Source: Enterobacter sp. C2 (GTDB lineage: Bacteria; Pseudomonadota; Gammaproteobacteria; Enterobacterales; Enterobacteriaceae). Taken from it: a DNA stretch of 64,000 nt. This document shows, one piece after another, positions 8,867-27,421 of this stretch. The position numbers were made by a program, and so were the translations under genes. The stretch's first letter is position 1. Every line of letters begins with the position of its first letter. Location of the stretch: contig NZ_CP082269.1 in assembly GCF_019880405.1 (NCBI RefSeq), positions 1,736,001 through 1,800,000 of the forward strand, written 5' to 3'. The notes under the pieces were generated by a model, which was given only the letters and a program-made list of their open reading frames with translations, did no database searches and was not told where the DNA came from.

Positions 8867-9751
8867 TTAACGCTTGCTGACGCGAATGGTTTGCGCCAGA
8901 CGGGACGGTTTCTCTTCAGTCGTTTTCTGCGGAACGGTCACGCAGGCAGACTCTACGCACACGAAGGTCTTATAACCGTCGTCCGGCATGTCGGTCATGC
9001 TGACAGAGAGCGCAGGGCCTGGGTTCCAGCCCACTACGTTGCTGTGATGGTGATGGATCACCTCGATATTGCGATTCAGCGCGCCATCGTGGATCACGCT
9101 GCACGCTTCCGGATTCAGATAAACACGGTCGGTACGATCCGGGAACGTCTGTACGCCGTCGGCCAGGACATCTTCCTGCGCGTTATTTACCTTATCGATA
9201 AAGCGATCGCCCAGCCCGCTGACCTTCACCGCGCTGATGTCGCCCACGTTAAAGTAGGTATGCAGGGCAGAGGTGGTTTCAAACTCGCCGTGGGCTTCCA
9301 GCTCAATCTCACAGGTCTGGCAGAGCTTAAAGCGGGCAAAGAGAGTGAAATCGTGCGGCCACTGTTCACGGGTCGCGTCGCTGCTTTGCAGTTCAAAGGT
9401 CAGCACCACGCCGTTCTCATCTTCGTTATGGGCTGTCAGCGTCCACGGCAGGATGCGGGCAATACCGTGAGCGGGCAGCCCCTGCTGCTGCGCCGGGCCA
9501 AACCACGGCCAGCACACCGGAACGCCACCGCGCAGCGCCACGCCATTTTTGAACGGCGTATTGTCGCTCAGCCACAGCACCTCCTCTTCGCCTGCCGGTT
9601 TAAACGACAGCAGATGCGCGCCCTGCAGGGCAAAGGAGGCTTTCACCTGCGGGTGATCGATGACAATCAACTCCAGTTCGTCCAGTTGGCGGCGGGAAAT
9701 CACCGGGGTAATGTTTTCGACTACCGGAAGAGCAAAAATTTTATTAATCAT
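8867..9751 (-). CDS. yeaD: YeaD, D-hexose-6-phosphate mutarotase
   Basis: A 294-residue aldose-1-epimerase-superfamily protein of the hexose-6-phosphate mutarotase type, which interconverts alpha and beta anomers of glucose-6-phosphate. Conserved blocks include GGVPVCWPWFGP, HGIARILPW with its active-site His, and LHTYFNVGD. It follows gapA on the same strand, separated by a terminator, so it may be partly read through from gapA. That placement fits a housekeeping glycolytic role. Confidence 0.95.
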   Translation of the reverse strand: MINKIFALPVVENITPVISRRQLDELELIVIDHPQVKASFALQGAHLLSFKPAGEEEVLWLSDNTPFKNGVALRGGVPVCWPWFGPAQQQGLPAHGIARILPWTLTAHNEDENGVVLTFELQSSDATREQWPHDFTLFARFKLCQTCEIELEAHGEFETTSALHTYFNVGDISAVKVSGLGDRFIDKVNNAQEDVLADGVQTFPDRTDRVYLNPEACSVIHDGALNRNIEVIHHHHSNVVGWNPGPALSVSMTDMPDDGYKTFVCVESACVTVPQKTTEEKPSRLAQTIRVSKR

Positions 9752-9780
9752 ATTCGTTTCTCAATCCTCTGTCTTAAGCC

Positions 9781-9810
9781 AAAAAAAAGAGCGACCGAAG
9801 TCGCTCTTAA
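9781..9810 (-). terminator. gapA terminator
   Basis: AAGAGCGAC / GTCGCTCTT stem with a CGAA loop and a run of eight T on the minus strand, between gapA and yeaD. Confidence 0.92.
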
Positions 9811-9825
9811 GTTGAGTGTCACATC

Positions 9826-11162
<1,337 letters not shown>

Positions 11163-11576
11163 ATGGCTAACGAATCCTCTCAGGATGACCTGAAAAACAG
11201 CCTTACTGAAATGCAGTTTTATGTGACGCAAAATCACGGTACAGAGCCACCGTTTAGCGGTAAGCTGTTGCATAACAAGCGCGAAGGCGTTTATCACTGC
11301 CTGGTGTGCGATGCTGCGCTGTTCAACTCCCAGAGCAAATATGACTCCGGCTGCGGCTGGCCGAGCTTCTACGAGCCGGTAAGTGAAAATGCGATCCGTT
11401 ATCTCAACGATTACTCACATGGCATGCAGCGAATTGAGATCCGCTGTGGCAATTGTGATGCCCATTTAGGCCATGTTTTCCCTGATGGCCCGAAGCCGAC
11501 AGGAGAGCGTTTCTGCGTCAATTCCGCCTCTCTGAGCTTTAACGATGAGGCCGATGGCGAGCAGATCAAGGGTTAA
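11163..11576 (+). CDS. msrB: MsrB, methionine-(R)-sulfoxide reductase
   Basis: 137 residues. Zinc is bound by two CxxC pairs (Cys46/Cys49 and Cys95/Cys98), and the catalytic Cys118 is in RFCVNSASL. The CGWPSFY block forms part of the active site. It reduces the R epimer of protein-bound methionine sulfoxide with thioredoxin. It is followed 41 bp later by yeaC, probably in the same transcript. Confidence 0.97.
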   Translation: MANESSQDDLKNSLTEMQFYVTQNHGTEPPFSGKLLHNKREGVYHCLVCDAALFNSQSKYDSGCGWPSFYEPVSENAIRYLNDYSHGMQRIEIRCGNCDAHLGHVFPDGPKPTGERFCVNSASLSFNDEADGEQIKG

Positions 11577-11617
11577 AGAATCGATTCAGCAAATTATTCC
11601 ACGAGAGCAGGTGAACG

Positions 11618-11890
11618 ATGGAAATTAATGAGCTTGTTGCCAGCATGACGCCTGAAGTGTATCAGCGTTTGGCAACCGCAGTGGAGATCGGAAAATGGCC
11701 CGATGGTGTGGCGCTGACTCCGGAACAAAAAGAGAACAGCATGCAGCTGGTGATGCTCTGGCAGGCGCGTCACAACACCGACGCGCAGCATATGACCATC
11801 GATACCAACGGTCAGATGGTGATGAAGAGTAAACAGCAGCTGAAAGAGGAGTTTGGCATCACGCCCAAACCGATCGCGACATTCAAGTAG
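11618..11890 (+). CDS. yeaC: YeaC, DUF1315 family protein
   Basis: A 90-residue soluble protein of the DUF1315 family (EINELVASMTPEVYQRL, then GKWPDGVALTPEQ and VMLWQARHN). No catalytic motif is recognisable. Its conserved place behind msrB suggests a shared transcript, but the function is unknown. The ATG follows GAGCAGGTGAACG. Confidence 0.93.
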   Translation: MEINELVASMTPEVYQRLATAVEIGKWPDGVALTPEQKENSMQLVMLWQARHNTDAQHMTIDTNGQMVMKSKQQLKEEFGITPKPIATFK

Positions 11891-11903
11891 GTAGGTAGAA
11901 TGT

Positions 11904-11934
11904 GTAGGCCCGGTAAGCGTAGCGCTACCGGGCG
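11904..11934. repeat. REP element between yeaC and pncA
   Basis: GCCCGGTAAGCG / CGCTACCGGGC palindrome between convergent genes. The same sequence type recurs at 19227 and 21104. Confidence 0.85.
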
Positions 11935-11938
11935 TTAG

Positions 11939-12580
11939 TTATGCGTGCGTCTCTACCCAATCCGCCAGCGTATAGAGCGTCGCGCCCTCTGACGCCATGT
12001 CCATAAACGCCTGGGCGCTATCCTGCTTGCCAATGTTGACTCCCCGGCAGCCGTCGGTAATCAGGTTGACCTGATAGCCCAGCTGCAGTGCATCCAGCAC
12101 GGTAAATTTCACGCAGTAGTCCGTCGCCAGACCCAGCACGATAAGCTCGGTGACGCCGCGCATGCGTAGCCAGGCGTCCAGGCCGGTTTTCTGCTTATGG
12201 CCGTTGTCGAAAAAAGCGCTGTAGCTGTCGATGACCCGGTTTTCACCCTTGTGAAAGATCTCGTCAATGGCTTTTTGCTGAAGCAGAGGATGCAGTTCAG
12301 CCCCTTCGCTTCCCTGTATGCAGTGATCCGGCCAAAACGTTTGGGGCAGGTTATCCAGCATTCCCTGAGTATAGGGTTCTACGCCGTGCTGGCTGGCGAA
12401 GCTGCCGTGATCGGCAGGATGCCAGTCCTGACTGGCAACCACCGCCTCGCCACGGGCTTTGCACCAGTCGATCAGCGCGTTAGCCACGTCTACTACGCTA
12501 TCGCCCTCCGGCACCGCCAGCGCCCCACCGGCGCAAAAATCGTTCTGTATATCCACCAGCAAGAGTGCTCGTTGCGTCAT
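11939..12580 (-). CDS. pncA: PncA, nicotinamidase
   Basis: 213 residues if begun at the ATG six bases after AAGGAG; a GTG one codon earlier is less likely. Active-site Asp10 is in LVDIQNDFCAGG, metal ligands in DWHPADHGSF, and the nucleophilic Cys in GLATDYCVKF. It deamidates nicotinamide to nicotinate in the NAD salvage pathway (and pyrazinamide). It lies 10 bp after ansA on the same strand, so the two amidohydrolase genes probably form an operon. Confidence 0.97.
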   Translation of the reverse strand: MTQRALLLVDIQNDFCAGGALAVPEGDSVVDVANALIDWCKARGEAVVASQDWHPADHGSFASQHGVEPYTQGMLDNLPQTFWPDHCIQGSEGAELHPLLQQKAIDEIFHKGENRVIDSYSAFFDNGHKQKTGLDAWLRMRGVTELIVLGLATDYCVKFTVLDALQLGYQVNLITDGCRGVNIGKQDSAQAFMDMASEGATLYTLADWVETHA

Positions 12581-12590
12581 CACAGGCTCC

Positions 12591-13607
<1,017 letters not shown>

Positions 13608-13626
13608 GGTTGTCAGTTCTTGTACC

Positions 13627-13660
13627 GCAAAGAAAATCCCCCCGATGACGGGGGGAGATG
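13627..13660 (-). terminator. sppA terminator
   Basis: CCCCCC / GGGGGG stem with a short loop followed on the minus strand by ATTTTCTTT, between sppA and ansA. Confidence 0.8.
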
Positions 13661-13662
13661 GG

Positions 13663-15516
13663 TTATTTAATGTTGGCGCAGGTCAGGCAAAACGCGTAGC
13701 GGCTTTGCGGATCGTTAAATACCGCCAGCTTGTCGGTCTCAGCTTTTACCGTATCTGCCGCCGCGGCCAGCGGGGCAGGCAGATAGGCCTGCAAGGCCTG
13801 CGGCAGCATGGCGCGGATCTCACCGGAGAAACCGTCCATCAGGCGGGCCAGGAAGGTCGGCTCATCCTGGTAGTACTCGATGTGCCACTGCTTCAGCTTC
13901 GCCAGCTCGGCGGCCTTCGCCACGGCATCGTCAAAGTCACCCAGCGCATCCACCAGACCGTTGTTTTTCGCATCCTCGCCGGTCCAGACGTGCCCCTGAG
14001 CAATCTTATCTACCTGCTCCGGCGTTGACTTACGCGCCTGGGCGACCAGAGAGATAAAGCGCTGGTAGCCGTTCTCGATGCTCAGCTGCATCAGCTGCTG
14101 CACCTGCGGCGGCAGGGCTTTAGTGACCGAGACATCCGCCAGCGGGGAGGTCGCCACGCCGTCGGTGTGGACGCCCAGCTCATCAAGGCTCTTCTCAACG
14201 GTATTGATCACCCCGAAGATACCGATGGAGCCGGTAAGGGTGCTGGGGTTAGCCACGATGTAGTTGGCCGGGGTAGAGATCCAGTAGCCGCCCGATGCAG
14301 CCATACCGCCCATGGAAACCACCACCGGTTTGCCCGCCGCTTTCGCTGCGGCCAGTTCGGCACGGATCACTTCCGAGGCGCTGACGCTGCCGCCAGGGCT
14401 GTTAACCCGCAGCACGATGGCTTTAACATTAGGATCGATGCGGGCGTCGCGGATCTGCGCGGCGGTGGTGTCACCGCCGACGTTGCCCGCCGTCTCTTCA
14501 CCGTCCATGATTGCGCCGTTGGCAAAGATCACCGCTACGCTGCTGCCCACCTCGCTCGGTTTTTTCAGCGGATAGTCATACATGCTGATGGCGCGATAGT
14601 TTTTATCCACATCGCTCCAGCCAAACTGTTTGACCAGCACTTTTTCAGCATCGGCGCTGCTGCCCAGCGTATCCACCAGCTTGTTGTCCAGCGCGTATTT
14701 GGCGGTATCGCCGCCGACTTTGCTTAGGCCATCCAGCACGCCCTGCGCGCCAGGGAAGACCTGCTGCGGGGTGATTTGACGGTTAGCGGCAATCGTGCCC
14801 AGATAGTTCTGCCACAGCTCGCCAATCCAGCGGCTGTCTGCTTCCCGCGCAGCAGGGGACATATCGTCACGGATAAACGGCTCAACGGCGGACTTATAGG
14901 TGCCGACGCGGAAAACGTGAGTCGAGACCTTCAGCTTGTCGAGCAGGGACTTGTAGTAGAGACCGTTGGTGGCAAAGCCATGCAGATCCACCACGCCCTG
15001 CGGCGAGAGCCACACTTTATTGGCAAAGCTGGCCAGATAGTACTGCCCCTGGCTGTAGTTATCCCCGACGGCGTAGACCGGCTTACCGCTGTCGCGGAAC
15101 GCCTTCAGCGCTTTGCCGATGTACTGCATTGAGGGCTGATCGGCCCCGGCAAAGTTTTTCAGATCGAGGACAATGCCGGTAATATTGCGGTCGGCCTGTG
15201 CCTGGCGGATGGTCTCCACGATATCAAACAGAGAGTTCTCCTGCAGGCGGTCTGAGCTCGCGCCAAACAGCTGGCGACCCAGCGCGCTAAGCTTGCTGCT
15301 GCTGGAGGGTTTGTCCACCACCACGCCGGTGATATCCATCAGCAATGCTCCCCGGCTGGTATGCTCAGCCGGGCCGGAGCTCAGCTGCATCCAGATGCCG
15401 ACGCCCACCAGAATCAACAAAATGAAAAAAATGTTGAACACCAGTTCGCGCACAAAATTGAGCGCTCGCCACGTCCATTTAAAGAATCCGGCAATAATCC
15501 GCCAAAGGGTTCGCAT
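13663..15516 (-). CDS. sppA: SppA, signal peptide peptidase (protease IV)
   Basis: 617 residues, the double-length SppA typical of enterobacteria, built from two S49 peptidase repeats. One N-terminal membrane anchor spans about 24-45. The catalytic serine is Ser408 in [11 protein letters not shown]; the general-base lysine lies in the first repeat ([11 protein letters not shown]). It degrades released signal peptides at the inner membrane, facing the periplasm. Confidence 0.97.
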   Translation of the reverse strand: MRTLWRIIAGFFKWTWRALNFVRELVFNIFFILLILVGVGIWMQLSSGPAEHTSRGALLMDITGVVVDKPSSSSKLSALGRQLFGASSDRLQENSLFDIVETIRQAQADRNITGIVLDLKNFAGADQPSMQYIGKALKAFRDSGKPVYAVGDNYSQGQYYLASFANKVWLSPQGVVDLHGFATNGLYYKSLLDKLKVSTHVFRVGTYKSAVEPFIRDDMSPAAREADSRWIGELWQNYLGTIAANRQITPQQVFPGAQGVLDGLSKVGGDTAKYALDNKLVDTLGSSADAEKVLVKQFGWSDVDKNYRAISMYDYPLKKPSEVGSSVAVIFANGAIMDGEETAGNVGGDTTAAQIRDARIDPNVKAIVLRVNSPGGSVSASEVIRAELAAAKAAGKPVVVSMGGMAASGGYWISTPANYIVANPSTLTGSIGIFGVINTVEKSLDELGVHTDGVATSPLADVSVTKALPPQVQQLMQLSIENGYQRFISLVAQARKSTPEQVDKIAQGHVWTGEDAKNNGLVDALGDFDDAVAKAAELAKLKQWHIEYYQDEPTFLARLMDGFSGEIRAMLPQALQAYLPAPLAAAADTVKAETDKLAVFNDPQSRYAFCLTCANIK

Positions 15517-15679
15517 GTCTTCTCCCTAACCTGTTTAACAACCACCGCACCCCGTGCGGGAATGTGCGGTTATCCTAATTACCCAACGGCCTCTTGTCAG
15601 CAGGAATCACCGTCGACGCTGTAACAAAGTTCCCGCGCATGTTAATTTTATGCCCAAATTTGATGACAGGAGTTAACTA

Positions 15680-16231
15680 ATGGACGCACTTGAACTGCTC
15701 GTTAACCGTCGTAGCGCCTCCCGGCTGGCTGAACCTGCACCGGCAGGTGAGATTCTGGAAAACATTTTGCGCGCCGGCATGCGTGCGCCAGACCACGGTA
15801 CGTTGCAGCCGTGGCGCTTTTTCATCGTAGAGGGGGAAGGGCGCGAGCGCTTTAGTCAGTTGCTGACCCGGGCGGCCACCGAGGCCGGACAGGATGAGAA
15901 AGGTATCGACAAGGCCCGCAGCGCGCCGTTTCGTGCTCCGCTCATCATTGCGGTGGTTGCGCACTGTGAAGCACATCCGAAAGTGCCGCGCTGGGAGCAA
16001 CTGCTTTCCGCAGGTTGCGCGGTGATGGCGATGCAGATGGCGGCACAGGCGCAGGGCTTTAACGGCATCTGGCGCAGCGGGCCGTTGACCGACAGCCCGG
16101 TGGTGCGCGAAGCGCTGGCGTGCCGCGAGCAGGATCAGATCGTGGGCTTCCTCTACCTCGGCACGCCGCAGTTGAAAGCCGCTACCACGGTGAGTATCCC
16201 GGACACATCCCCTTTCGTCCGCTATTTCTAA
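15680..16231 (+). CDS. ydjA: YdjA, nitroreductase family protein
   Basis: A 183-residue minimal nitroreductase fold (FMN-dependent, probably a dimer). It starts [16 protein letters not shown] after GACAGGAG; the N-terminal RRSASR is the usual FMN phosphate contact. The physiological substrate is unknown. It precedes selD by 53 bp on the same strand and probably shares its transcript with selD and topB. Confidence 0.95.
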   Translation: MDALELLVNRRSASRLAEPAPAGEILENILRAGMRAPDHGTLQPWRFFIVEGEGRERFSQLLTRAATEAGQDEKGIDKARSAPFRAPLIIAVVAHCEAHPKVPRWEQLLSAGCAVMAMQMAAQAQGFNGIWRSGPLTDSPVVREALACREQDQIVGFLYLGTPQLKAATTVSIPDTSPFVRYF

Positions 16232-16284
16232 GCGCTACCATAGCGCTATTAATGAGTCAGGAATCGTATTGACAGGAGATGTCC

Positions 16285-17328
16285 ATGAGCGAGCAGGCTA
16301 TTCGTTTAACACAGTACAGCCACGGGGCAGGCTGCGGATGCAAAATTTCGCCAAAGGTGCTGGAGACCATTCTGCACAGTGAGCAGGCGAAATTTGTCGA
16401 TCCTAACCTGCTGGTAGGCAATGAGACGCGGGATGACGCGGCGGTGTACGATCTCGGCAACGGGACCTGCGTCATCAGCACGACCGATTTCTTTATGCCG
16501 ATCGTGGATAATCCCTTCGACTTTGGCCGCATCGCCGCCACCAACGCCATTAGCGATATCTTTGCCATGGGCGGCAAACCGATCATGGCGATTGCGATCC
16601 TCGGCTGGCCGATCGCCACGCTGCCGCCAGAGATCGCGCGGGAGGTGATCGAGGGCGGACGCTTTGCCTGCCAGCAGGCGGGGATTGCGCTGGCCGGGGG
16701 CCACTCCATTGACGCCCCGGAGCCGATTTTTGGCCTGGCGGTCACCGGCGTTGTGCCGACCTCGCGGGTGAAGAAAAACAGCACCGCCGAGGCCGGGTGC
16801 AAACTGTTCCTGACCAAACCGCTGGGGATCGGCGTTCTGACCACCGCCGAGAAAAAATCGCTGCTGCAACCGGAGCACCAGGGGCTGGCGCGGGACGTCA
16901 TGTGCCAGATGAATATCGCTGGCGCAGCCTTTGCGAACATCCCAGGGGTGAAAGCCATGACCGACGTCACCGGCTTTGGTCTGCTCGGCCATCTGAGCGA
17001 GGTGTGCCAGGGGGCAGGCGTGCAGGCGCAGGTACGCTATGAGGCGGTGCCCAAGCTGCCCGGCGTAGAAGAGTACATTGCTAAGGGCGCGGTACCGGGC
17101 GGCACGCAGCGCAACTTTGCCAGCTACGGCCACCTGATGGGCACGATGCCGCAGGCATGGCGGGATCTGCTCTGCGATCCGCAAACCTCCGGCGGCCTGC
17201 TGCTGGCGGTTTCGCCGGAGGCGGAGGAGGAGGTGAAAGCCACCGCCGCCGAGTTTGATATCTCCCTGAGCGCCATCGGCGAGCTGGTGACGGCCCGTGC
17301 AGGTCGCCCAATGATTGAGATTATTTAA
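16285..17328 (+). CDS. selD: SelD, selenophosphate synthase
   Basis: 347 residues from the second in-frame ATG, which is spaced correctly from AGGAG and matches the E. coli start; the ATG at 16279 overlaps the ribosome binding site. The active site is visible as Cys17, Cys19 and Lys20 in GAGCGCK, with Cys (not selenocysteine) at 17. It makes selenophosphate from selenide and ATP for selenocysteine tRNA and selenouridine. topB begins four bases after its stop. Confidence 0.97.
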   Translation: MSEQAIRLTQYSHGAGCGCKISPKVLETILHSEQAKFVDPNLLVGNETRDDAAVYDLGNGTCVISTTDFFMPIVDNPFDFGRIAATNAISDIFAMGGKPIMAIAILGWPIATLPPEIAREVIEGGRFACQQAGIALAGGHSIDAPEPIFGLAVTGVVPTSRVKKNSTAEAGCKLFLTKPLGIGVLTTAEKKSLLQPEHQGLARDVMCQMNIAGAAFANIPGVKAMTDVTGFGLLGHLSEVCQGAGVQAQVRYEAVPKLPGVEEYIAKGAVPGGTQRNFASYGHLMGTMPQAWRDLLCDPQTSGGLLLAVSPEAEEEVKATAAEFDISLSAIGELVTARAGRPMIEII

Positions 17329-17331
17329 GCA

Positions 17332-19266
17332 ATGCGGTTGTTTATTGCCGAAAAACCCAGCCTGGGCCGCGCCATTGCCGACGTGCTGCCAAAGCCGCAC
17401 CGCAAAGGCGACGGCTATATCGAGTGTGGCAACGGCCAGGTGGTGACCTGGTGCATCGGTCACCTGCTTGAGCAGGCGCAGCCGGATGTCTATGACAGCC
17501 GCTACGCCCGCTGGAGCCTGGCGGATCTGCCTATCGTGCCGGAGAAGTGGCAGCTGCAGCCGCGCGCCTCGGTCACCAAGCAGATCAACGTGATCAAACG
17601 TCTGCTTGGCGAAGCCAGCGAGATTATCCACGCCGGTGACCCGGATCGCGAGGGTCAGCTGCTGGTGGATGAGGTGCTCGACTACCTCCAGCTCCCGGCG
17701 GAGAAGCGTCAGCGTGTCCAGCGTTGTTTGATTAACGATCTCAACCCGCAGGCGGTAGAGCGGGCGATTGGTCGCCTGCGCGCCAACAGTGAATTTATTC
17801 CGCTCTGCGTCTCGGCGCTGGCGCGGGCAAGGGCCGACTGGCTTTACGGCATCAATATGACCCGTGCCTGGACGCTGCTGGGGCGCAACGCAGGTTACCA
17901 GGGGGTGCTCTCGGTAGGGCGCGTCCAGACCCCGGTGTTGGGGCTGGTGGTGCGCCGCGATGAAGAGATTGAGAACTTTGTCGCCAAAGATTTCTTTGAG
18001 GTGAAGGCGCATATCGTCACGCCGAAAGAGGAGCGCTTTACCGCGCTCTGGCAGCCGAGCGAGGCCTGCGAGCCTCATCAGGATGAAGAGGGGCGTCTGC
18101 TCAACCGGACGCTGGCGGAGCACGTGGTCAAACGCATCTCCGGCCAGCCCGCACACGTCACGCGCTATAACGACAAGCAGGAGTCGGAGCCTGCGCCACT
18201 GCCGTTCTCGCTCTCCTCACTGCAGATTGAGGCGGCGAAGCGTTTCGGGCTAAGCGCGCAGAACGTGCTGGATATCTGCCAAAAGCTTTATGAAACCCAC
18301 AAGCTGATCACCTATCCGCGCTCCGACAGCCGCTATCTGCCGGAGGAGCACTTCGCCGGACGCCATTCCGTGATGAAGGCCATTGGCGTCCATGCCCCGG
18401 ATCTACTCCCGCAACCGGTGGTGGATACGGATCGGCGTAACCGCTGCTGGGACGATAAAAAGGTCGATGCCCACCATGCGATTATCCCTACGGCGCGCAG
18501 CAGCACGGTAAACCTGCATGACAATGAAGCAAAGGTCTATGGCCTGATTGCCCGCCAATATCTGATGCAGTTCTGCCCGGATGCGGTGTTCCGCAAGTGC
18601 GAGATCGAGCTGGATATCGCCAACGGTAAGTTCCTGGCGAAGGCGCGTTTTCTGGCGCAGGCCGGGTGGCGAACCCTGCTCGGCAGCAAAGAGCGTGATG
18701 AAGAGAACGACGGCACGCCGCTGCCGGTGGTGGCGAAGGGCGATGAGCTGTTGTGTGAAAAAGGTGAGGTGGTTGAGCGTCAGACCCAGCCCCCGCGGCC
18801 CTTTACCGATGCCACGCTGCTTTCGGCGATGACCGGGATCGCGCGCTTCGTACAGGATAAGGATCTGAAGAAGATCCTGCGCGCCACCGATGGCCTGGGA
18901 ACGGAAGCGACCCGCGCCGGAATTATTGAGCTGCTCTTTAAGCGCGGTTTTCTGCATAAGAAGGGGCGGAGCATTCTCTCTACCGATGCGGGACGAGCGC
19001 TGATCCACTCCCTGCCGGAGATGGCCGCCAGACCGGATATGACCGCCCACTGGGAGTCGGTGCTGACGCAGATCAGCGAGAAGCAGTGCCGCTACCAGGA
19101 CTTTATGCAGCCGCTGGTGGGCACGCTCTATCAGCTGATCGACCAGGCACGCAGCACGCCGGTTCGCCAGTTTAAAGGGATTGTTGCGCCGGGCGGCGGC
19201 GATAAGAAAAAGTTCACTCGGCGTAAGCCCGGTAAGCGTAGCGCCGCCGGGCAAGCCGAAAGTTAA
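17332..19266 (+). CDS. topB: TopB, DNA topoisomerase III
   Basis: 644 residues, type IA. The TOPRIM domain begins at the N-terminus ([14 protein letters not shown]) with DPDREGQLL near residue 103. The catalytic tyrosine is Tyr328 in [12 protein letters not shown]. It decatenates replication and recombination intermediates. It follows selD by three bases, so it is probably co-transcribed. The last 13 or so codons ([13 protein letters not shown]) come from a REP element at 19227-19252, making the basic tail different from that of E. coli. The stop overlaps the stop of convergent gdhA. Confidence 0.97.
   Translation: MRLFIAEKPSLGRAIADVLPKPHRKGDGYIECGNGQVVTWCIGHLLEQAQPDVYDSRYARWSLADLPIVPEKWQLQPRASVTKQINVIKRLLGEASEIIHAGDPDREGQLLVDEVLDYLQLPAEKRQRVQRCLINDLNPQAVERAIGRLRANSEFIPLCVSALARARADWLYGINMTRAWTLLGRNAGYQGVLSVGRVQTPVLGLVVRRDEEIENFVAKDFFEVKAHIVTPKEERFTALWQPSEACEPHQDEEGRLLNRTLAEHVVKRISGQPAHVTRYNDKQESEPAPLPFSLSSLQIEAAKRFGLSAQNVLDICQKLYETHKLITYPRSDSRYLPEEHFAGRHSVMKAIGVHAPDLLPQPVVDTDRRNRCWDDKKVDAHHAIIPTARSSTVNLHDNEAKVYGLIARQYLMQFCPDAVFRKCEIELDIANGKFLAKARFLAQAGWRTLLGSKERDEENDGTPLPVVAKGDELLCEKGEVVERQTQPPRPFTDATLLSAMTGIARFVQDKDLKKILRATDGLGTEATRAGIIELLFKRGFLHKKGRSILSTDAGRALIHSLPEMAARPDMTAHWESVLTQISEKQCRYQDFMQPLVGTLYQLIDQARSTPVRQFKGIVAPGGGDKKKFTRRKPGKRSAAGQAES
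19227..19252. repeat. REP element inside the 3' end of topB
   Basis: GCCCGGTAAGCG / CGCCGCCGGGC palindrome of the same type as the intergenic copy at 11904. It is read in frame as the end of topB. Confidence 0.8.
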
Positions 19267-20606
19267 ATCACACCCTGGCCGATCATCGCGTCGGCCACCT
19301 TCACAAACCCGGCAATGTTTGCCCCACGCACGTAGTGAGTCTGTTTGCCTTCCCCACCGTACTCCACGCAGGCGTTGTGTATATCCAGCATGATATGGTG
19401 CAGGCGGGCGTCAACTTTCTCCGCCTTCCAGCCCAGACGCGCAGCATTCTGCGCCATCTCCAGACCAGAGGTGGCGACTCCGCCCGCGTTAGCGGCTTTA
19501 CCCGGCGCAAAGAGCACGCCCGCCTCAAGGAACAGATCGGTGGCGTCGATGGTGGTGGGCATATTCGCCCCTTCCGCCACTGCCTTCACGCCGTTGGCGA
19601 TCAGCTGGCGGGCCGCATCCTCGTCCAGCTCGTTCTGGGTCGCGCACGGCAGGGCGATATCCACCGGCACGGACCACGGCTGCTTGCCTTCCAGCCAGAC
19701 CAGACCGAACTCGCGGGCGTAGTCCGCAAGACGGCCATCGCGGCTGGCTTTGATCTCGCACAGGCGCGCCAGTTTCTCTGCCGTAAAGCCAGCTTCATCG
19801 ACCACGGTGCCGCCGGAGTCGGAGGCGGTCACCACGCGGGCACCAAACTCCATCGCTTTTTCGATAGCGTACTGTGCGACGTTGCCAGATCCAGAGACCG
19901 CGACGCGCATCCCTTCGAAGCTCAGGCCGTGACGCTTGAGCATAGCTTCGGTGAAGTACACCAGACCGTAGCCGGTCGCCTCAGGCCGGATCAGGCTGCC
20001 ACCGAATGAGAGCCCTTTGCCAGTAAAGACGCAGGCGCTGCTGTTGGAGAGCTTTTTCATCATCCCCGCCATAAAGCCCACTTCTCGACCGCCAACGCCG
20101 ATGTCGCCCGCAGGAACGTCGGTATCCGGCCCCAGGTGACGGTACAGCTCGGTCATCAGCGCCTGGCAGAAACGCATCACTTCGCCTTCGCTTTTGCCTT
20201 TGGGATCGAAATCGCTGCCGCCTTTGCCACCGCCCATCGGTAGGGTGGTGAGGGCGTTTTTAAAAGTCTGTTCAAAACCGAGGAACTTGAGGATCGACAG
20301 GTTCACCGAGGGGTGGAAGCGCATACCGCCCTTAAACGGGCCGATCGCCGAGTTGAACTGTACGCGCCATGCGCGGTTGACCTGCACCTGATTCTTATCA
20401 TCTACCCACACGACGCGGAACTGGATCACACGCTCTGGCTCTACCAGGCGTTCAAGCAGCGACATGTGGCGATAGCGCGGGTTTGCCTCAAGGAAAGGCC
20501 AGAGGGTAGTCATCACCTCGCGGACGGCCTGAGCAAACTCGCTTTGATGCGGGTCGCGGCGTTGGACATGAGTTAGAAATGATTCCAGAGAGCGTGCCTG
20601 ATCCAT
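19263..20606 (-). CDS. gdhA: GdhA, NADP-specific glutamate dehydrogenase
   Basis: 447 residues, standard for the enterobacterial hexameric enzyme. Visible are the glutamate-site lysine region [15 protein letters not shown] near 125-140 and the Rossmann motif [14 protein letters not shown] near 235. It aminates 2-oxoglutarate to glutamate when ammonia is plentiful. It is convergent with topB, the stop codons overlapping by four bases, which leaves no room for a separate terminator. Confidence 0.98.
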   Translation of the reverse strand: MDQARSLESFLTHVQRRDPHQSEFAQAVREVMTTLWPFLEANPRYRHMSLLERLVEPERVIQFRVVWVDDKNQVQVNRAWRVQFNSAIGPFKGGMRFHPSVNLSILKFLGFEQTFKNALTTLPMGGGKGGSDFDPKGKSEGEVMRFCQALMTELYRHLGPDTDVPAGDIGVGGREVGFMAGMMKKLSNSSACVFTGKGLSFGGSLIRPEATGYGLVYFTEAMLKRHGLSFEGMRVAVSGSGNVAQYAIEKAMEFGARVVTASDSGGTVVDEAGFTAEKLARLCEIKASRDGRLADYAREFGLVWLEGKQPWSVPVDIALPCATQNELDEDAARQLIANGVKAVAEGANMPTTIDATDLFLEAGVLFAPGKAANAGGVATSGLEMAQNAARLGWKAEKVDARLHHIMLDIHNACVEYGGEGKQTHYVRGANIAGFVKVADAMIGQGVI

Positions 20607-20833
20607 AGAGATAAGTTCCTCTTATAATAAATTATGGTTGTTGTGTGAGCGTTTTAGCATCGTTTTCGACTATACCACCCGCACCGCTTTGCCAGGCAAG
20701 CGAAAAGTTAACCCCCTAAGGGAAATTTATAAGCGGGCCTGAGTCATAACTAAAAACGATGGCCAGATAAATTAAAGGAACCGGCGCGGTTTACCGTTAT
20801 AGTGATAATCAGCACATAAAAGGAAATTCGTCG

Positions 20834-21103
20834 ATGAACCGTTACGTGATTGCTCTGCTTGGACTTTTATCGGCTGGTGCACAGGCCGACCGCATCCGCC
20901 CCGACGTGGAGGTAAACGTGCCGCCGGAGGTGTTTAGCACGGGCGGGCAGCGCCCGCAGCCCTGTAATCTGTGCTGTATTTATGAAGATCGGAACTATTC
21001 GGAAGGGGCAGTGATCAAGGCGGAGGGCGTCCTGCTGCAGTGCCAGCGCGACGAGCGCACGCTGAGCACCAATCCGCTGGTGTGGCGGCGAGTACGCGAG
21101 TAG
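20834..21103 (+). CDS. ynjH: YnjH, DUF1496 secreted protein
   Basis: An 89-residue protein with a signal peptide of about 18 residues (ending GAQA). A conserved PCNLCCIYEDRNYSEGA core carries three cysteines, and a fourth lies in LQCQRDE. It is presumably periplasmic and possibly disulfide bonded. DUF1496 has no known function. The gene is single; a REP element follows its stop directly. Confidence 0.9.
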   Translation: MNRYVIALLGLLSAGAQADRIRPDVEVNVPPEVFSTGGQRPQPCNLCCIYEDRNYSEGAVIKAEGVLLQCQRDERTLSTNPLVWRRVRE

Positions 21104-21130
21104 GCCGGGCAAGCGCTAGCGCCGCCCGGC
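21104..21130. repeat. REP element between ynjH and xthA
   Basis: GCCGGGCAAGCGC / GCGCCGCCCGGC palindrome between convergent genes, starting one base after the ynjH stop. Confidence 0.85.
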
Positions 21131-21146
21131 GTTACGTTAGCCAGGG

Positions 21147-21953
21147 TTAGAGCTTGAAGCTGGCCCAGACCGGCGCATGGTCGGAGGGCTTCTCCATGCT
21201 ACGGATATCGTAATCGATGCCCGTCTCCTGGCAGCGGCTTGCCAGCGACTGGCTGGCCAGCAGTAGATCGATACGCAGCCCACGGTTGTCATCGAACCCT
21301 TTTGAACGGTAGTCGAACCAGGAGTAGCGATCCTGGGTTTCAGGGTTGGCGTGGCGGAAGGTATCCACCAGCCCCCACCCCAGCAGACGACTCAGCCACT
21401 CACGCTCTTCCGGCAGGAAGGAGCATTTGCCGCCGCGCAGCCAGCGCTTGCGGCTCTCTTCGCCAATGCCGATATCGAGATCCGTTGGGCTAATATTCAT
21501 ATCGCCCATGATCAGCACCGGGCTGTCCTTCTGCAGCTCGTTATCCAGATAGCTCTGCAGGTCCGCATAAAACTTCTCTTTGGCCGGGAATTTTGTCGGG
21601 TGGTCGCGGCTCTCGCCCTGCGGGAAGTAGCCGTTGATCACCGTGATATTGCCGAGGGCCGAGGGGATCTCCGCCATGATGATCCGGCGCTGCGCTTCGC
21701 CGTCGTCACCGGGGAAGCCACGACGCACTGAGACAGGGGTCTCTTTGGTAAGCAGCGCCACGCCGTAATGCCCTTTCTGGCCATGATAAAAGACGTTATA
21801 GCCCAGCTTTGCGACCTCTTCGAGCGGGAACATATCGTCGTGAACCTTTGTCTCCTGCAGGCCAATCACGTCCGGCTGGTGTTTCTCTACGATTGCCGCC
21901 AGCTGATGGGGGCGCGCACGCAGCCCGTTGATATTAAAAGAAACAAATTTCAT
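21147..21953 (-). CDS. xthA: XthA, exonuclease III
   Basis: 268 residues from the conserved start [15 protein letters not shown]; an in-frame ATG four codons earlier is not the usual one. It belongs to the AP endonuclease superfamily: Glu34 in [19 protein letters not shown] near 150 and the C-terminal SDHAPVW with catalytic His. It provides 3'-5' exonuclease and AP endonuclease activity in base excision repair. Confidence 0.98.
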   Translation of the reverse strand: MKFVSFNINGLRARPHQLAAIVEKHQPDVIGLQETKVHDDMFPLEEVAKLGYNVFYHGQKGHYGVALLTKETPVSVRRGFPGDDGEAQRRIIMAEIPSALGNITVINGYFPQGESRDHPTKFPAKEKFYADLQSYLDNELQKDSPVLIMGDMNISPTDLDIGIGEESRKRWLRGGKCSFLPEEREWLSRLLGWGLVDTFRHANPETQDRYSWFDYRSKGFDDNRGLRIDLLLASQSLASRCQETGIDYDIRSMEKPSDHAPVWASFKL

Positions 21954-27411
<5,458 letters not shown>

Positions 27412-27421
27412 GGGAGATGTA

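Noticed and set aside
16306..18156. 616-codon open frame antisense to selD and topB
   Set aside because: A shadow of GC-rich codon bias on the other strand. The product, rich in Arg, His and Leu, has no recognisable domain.
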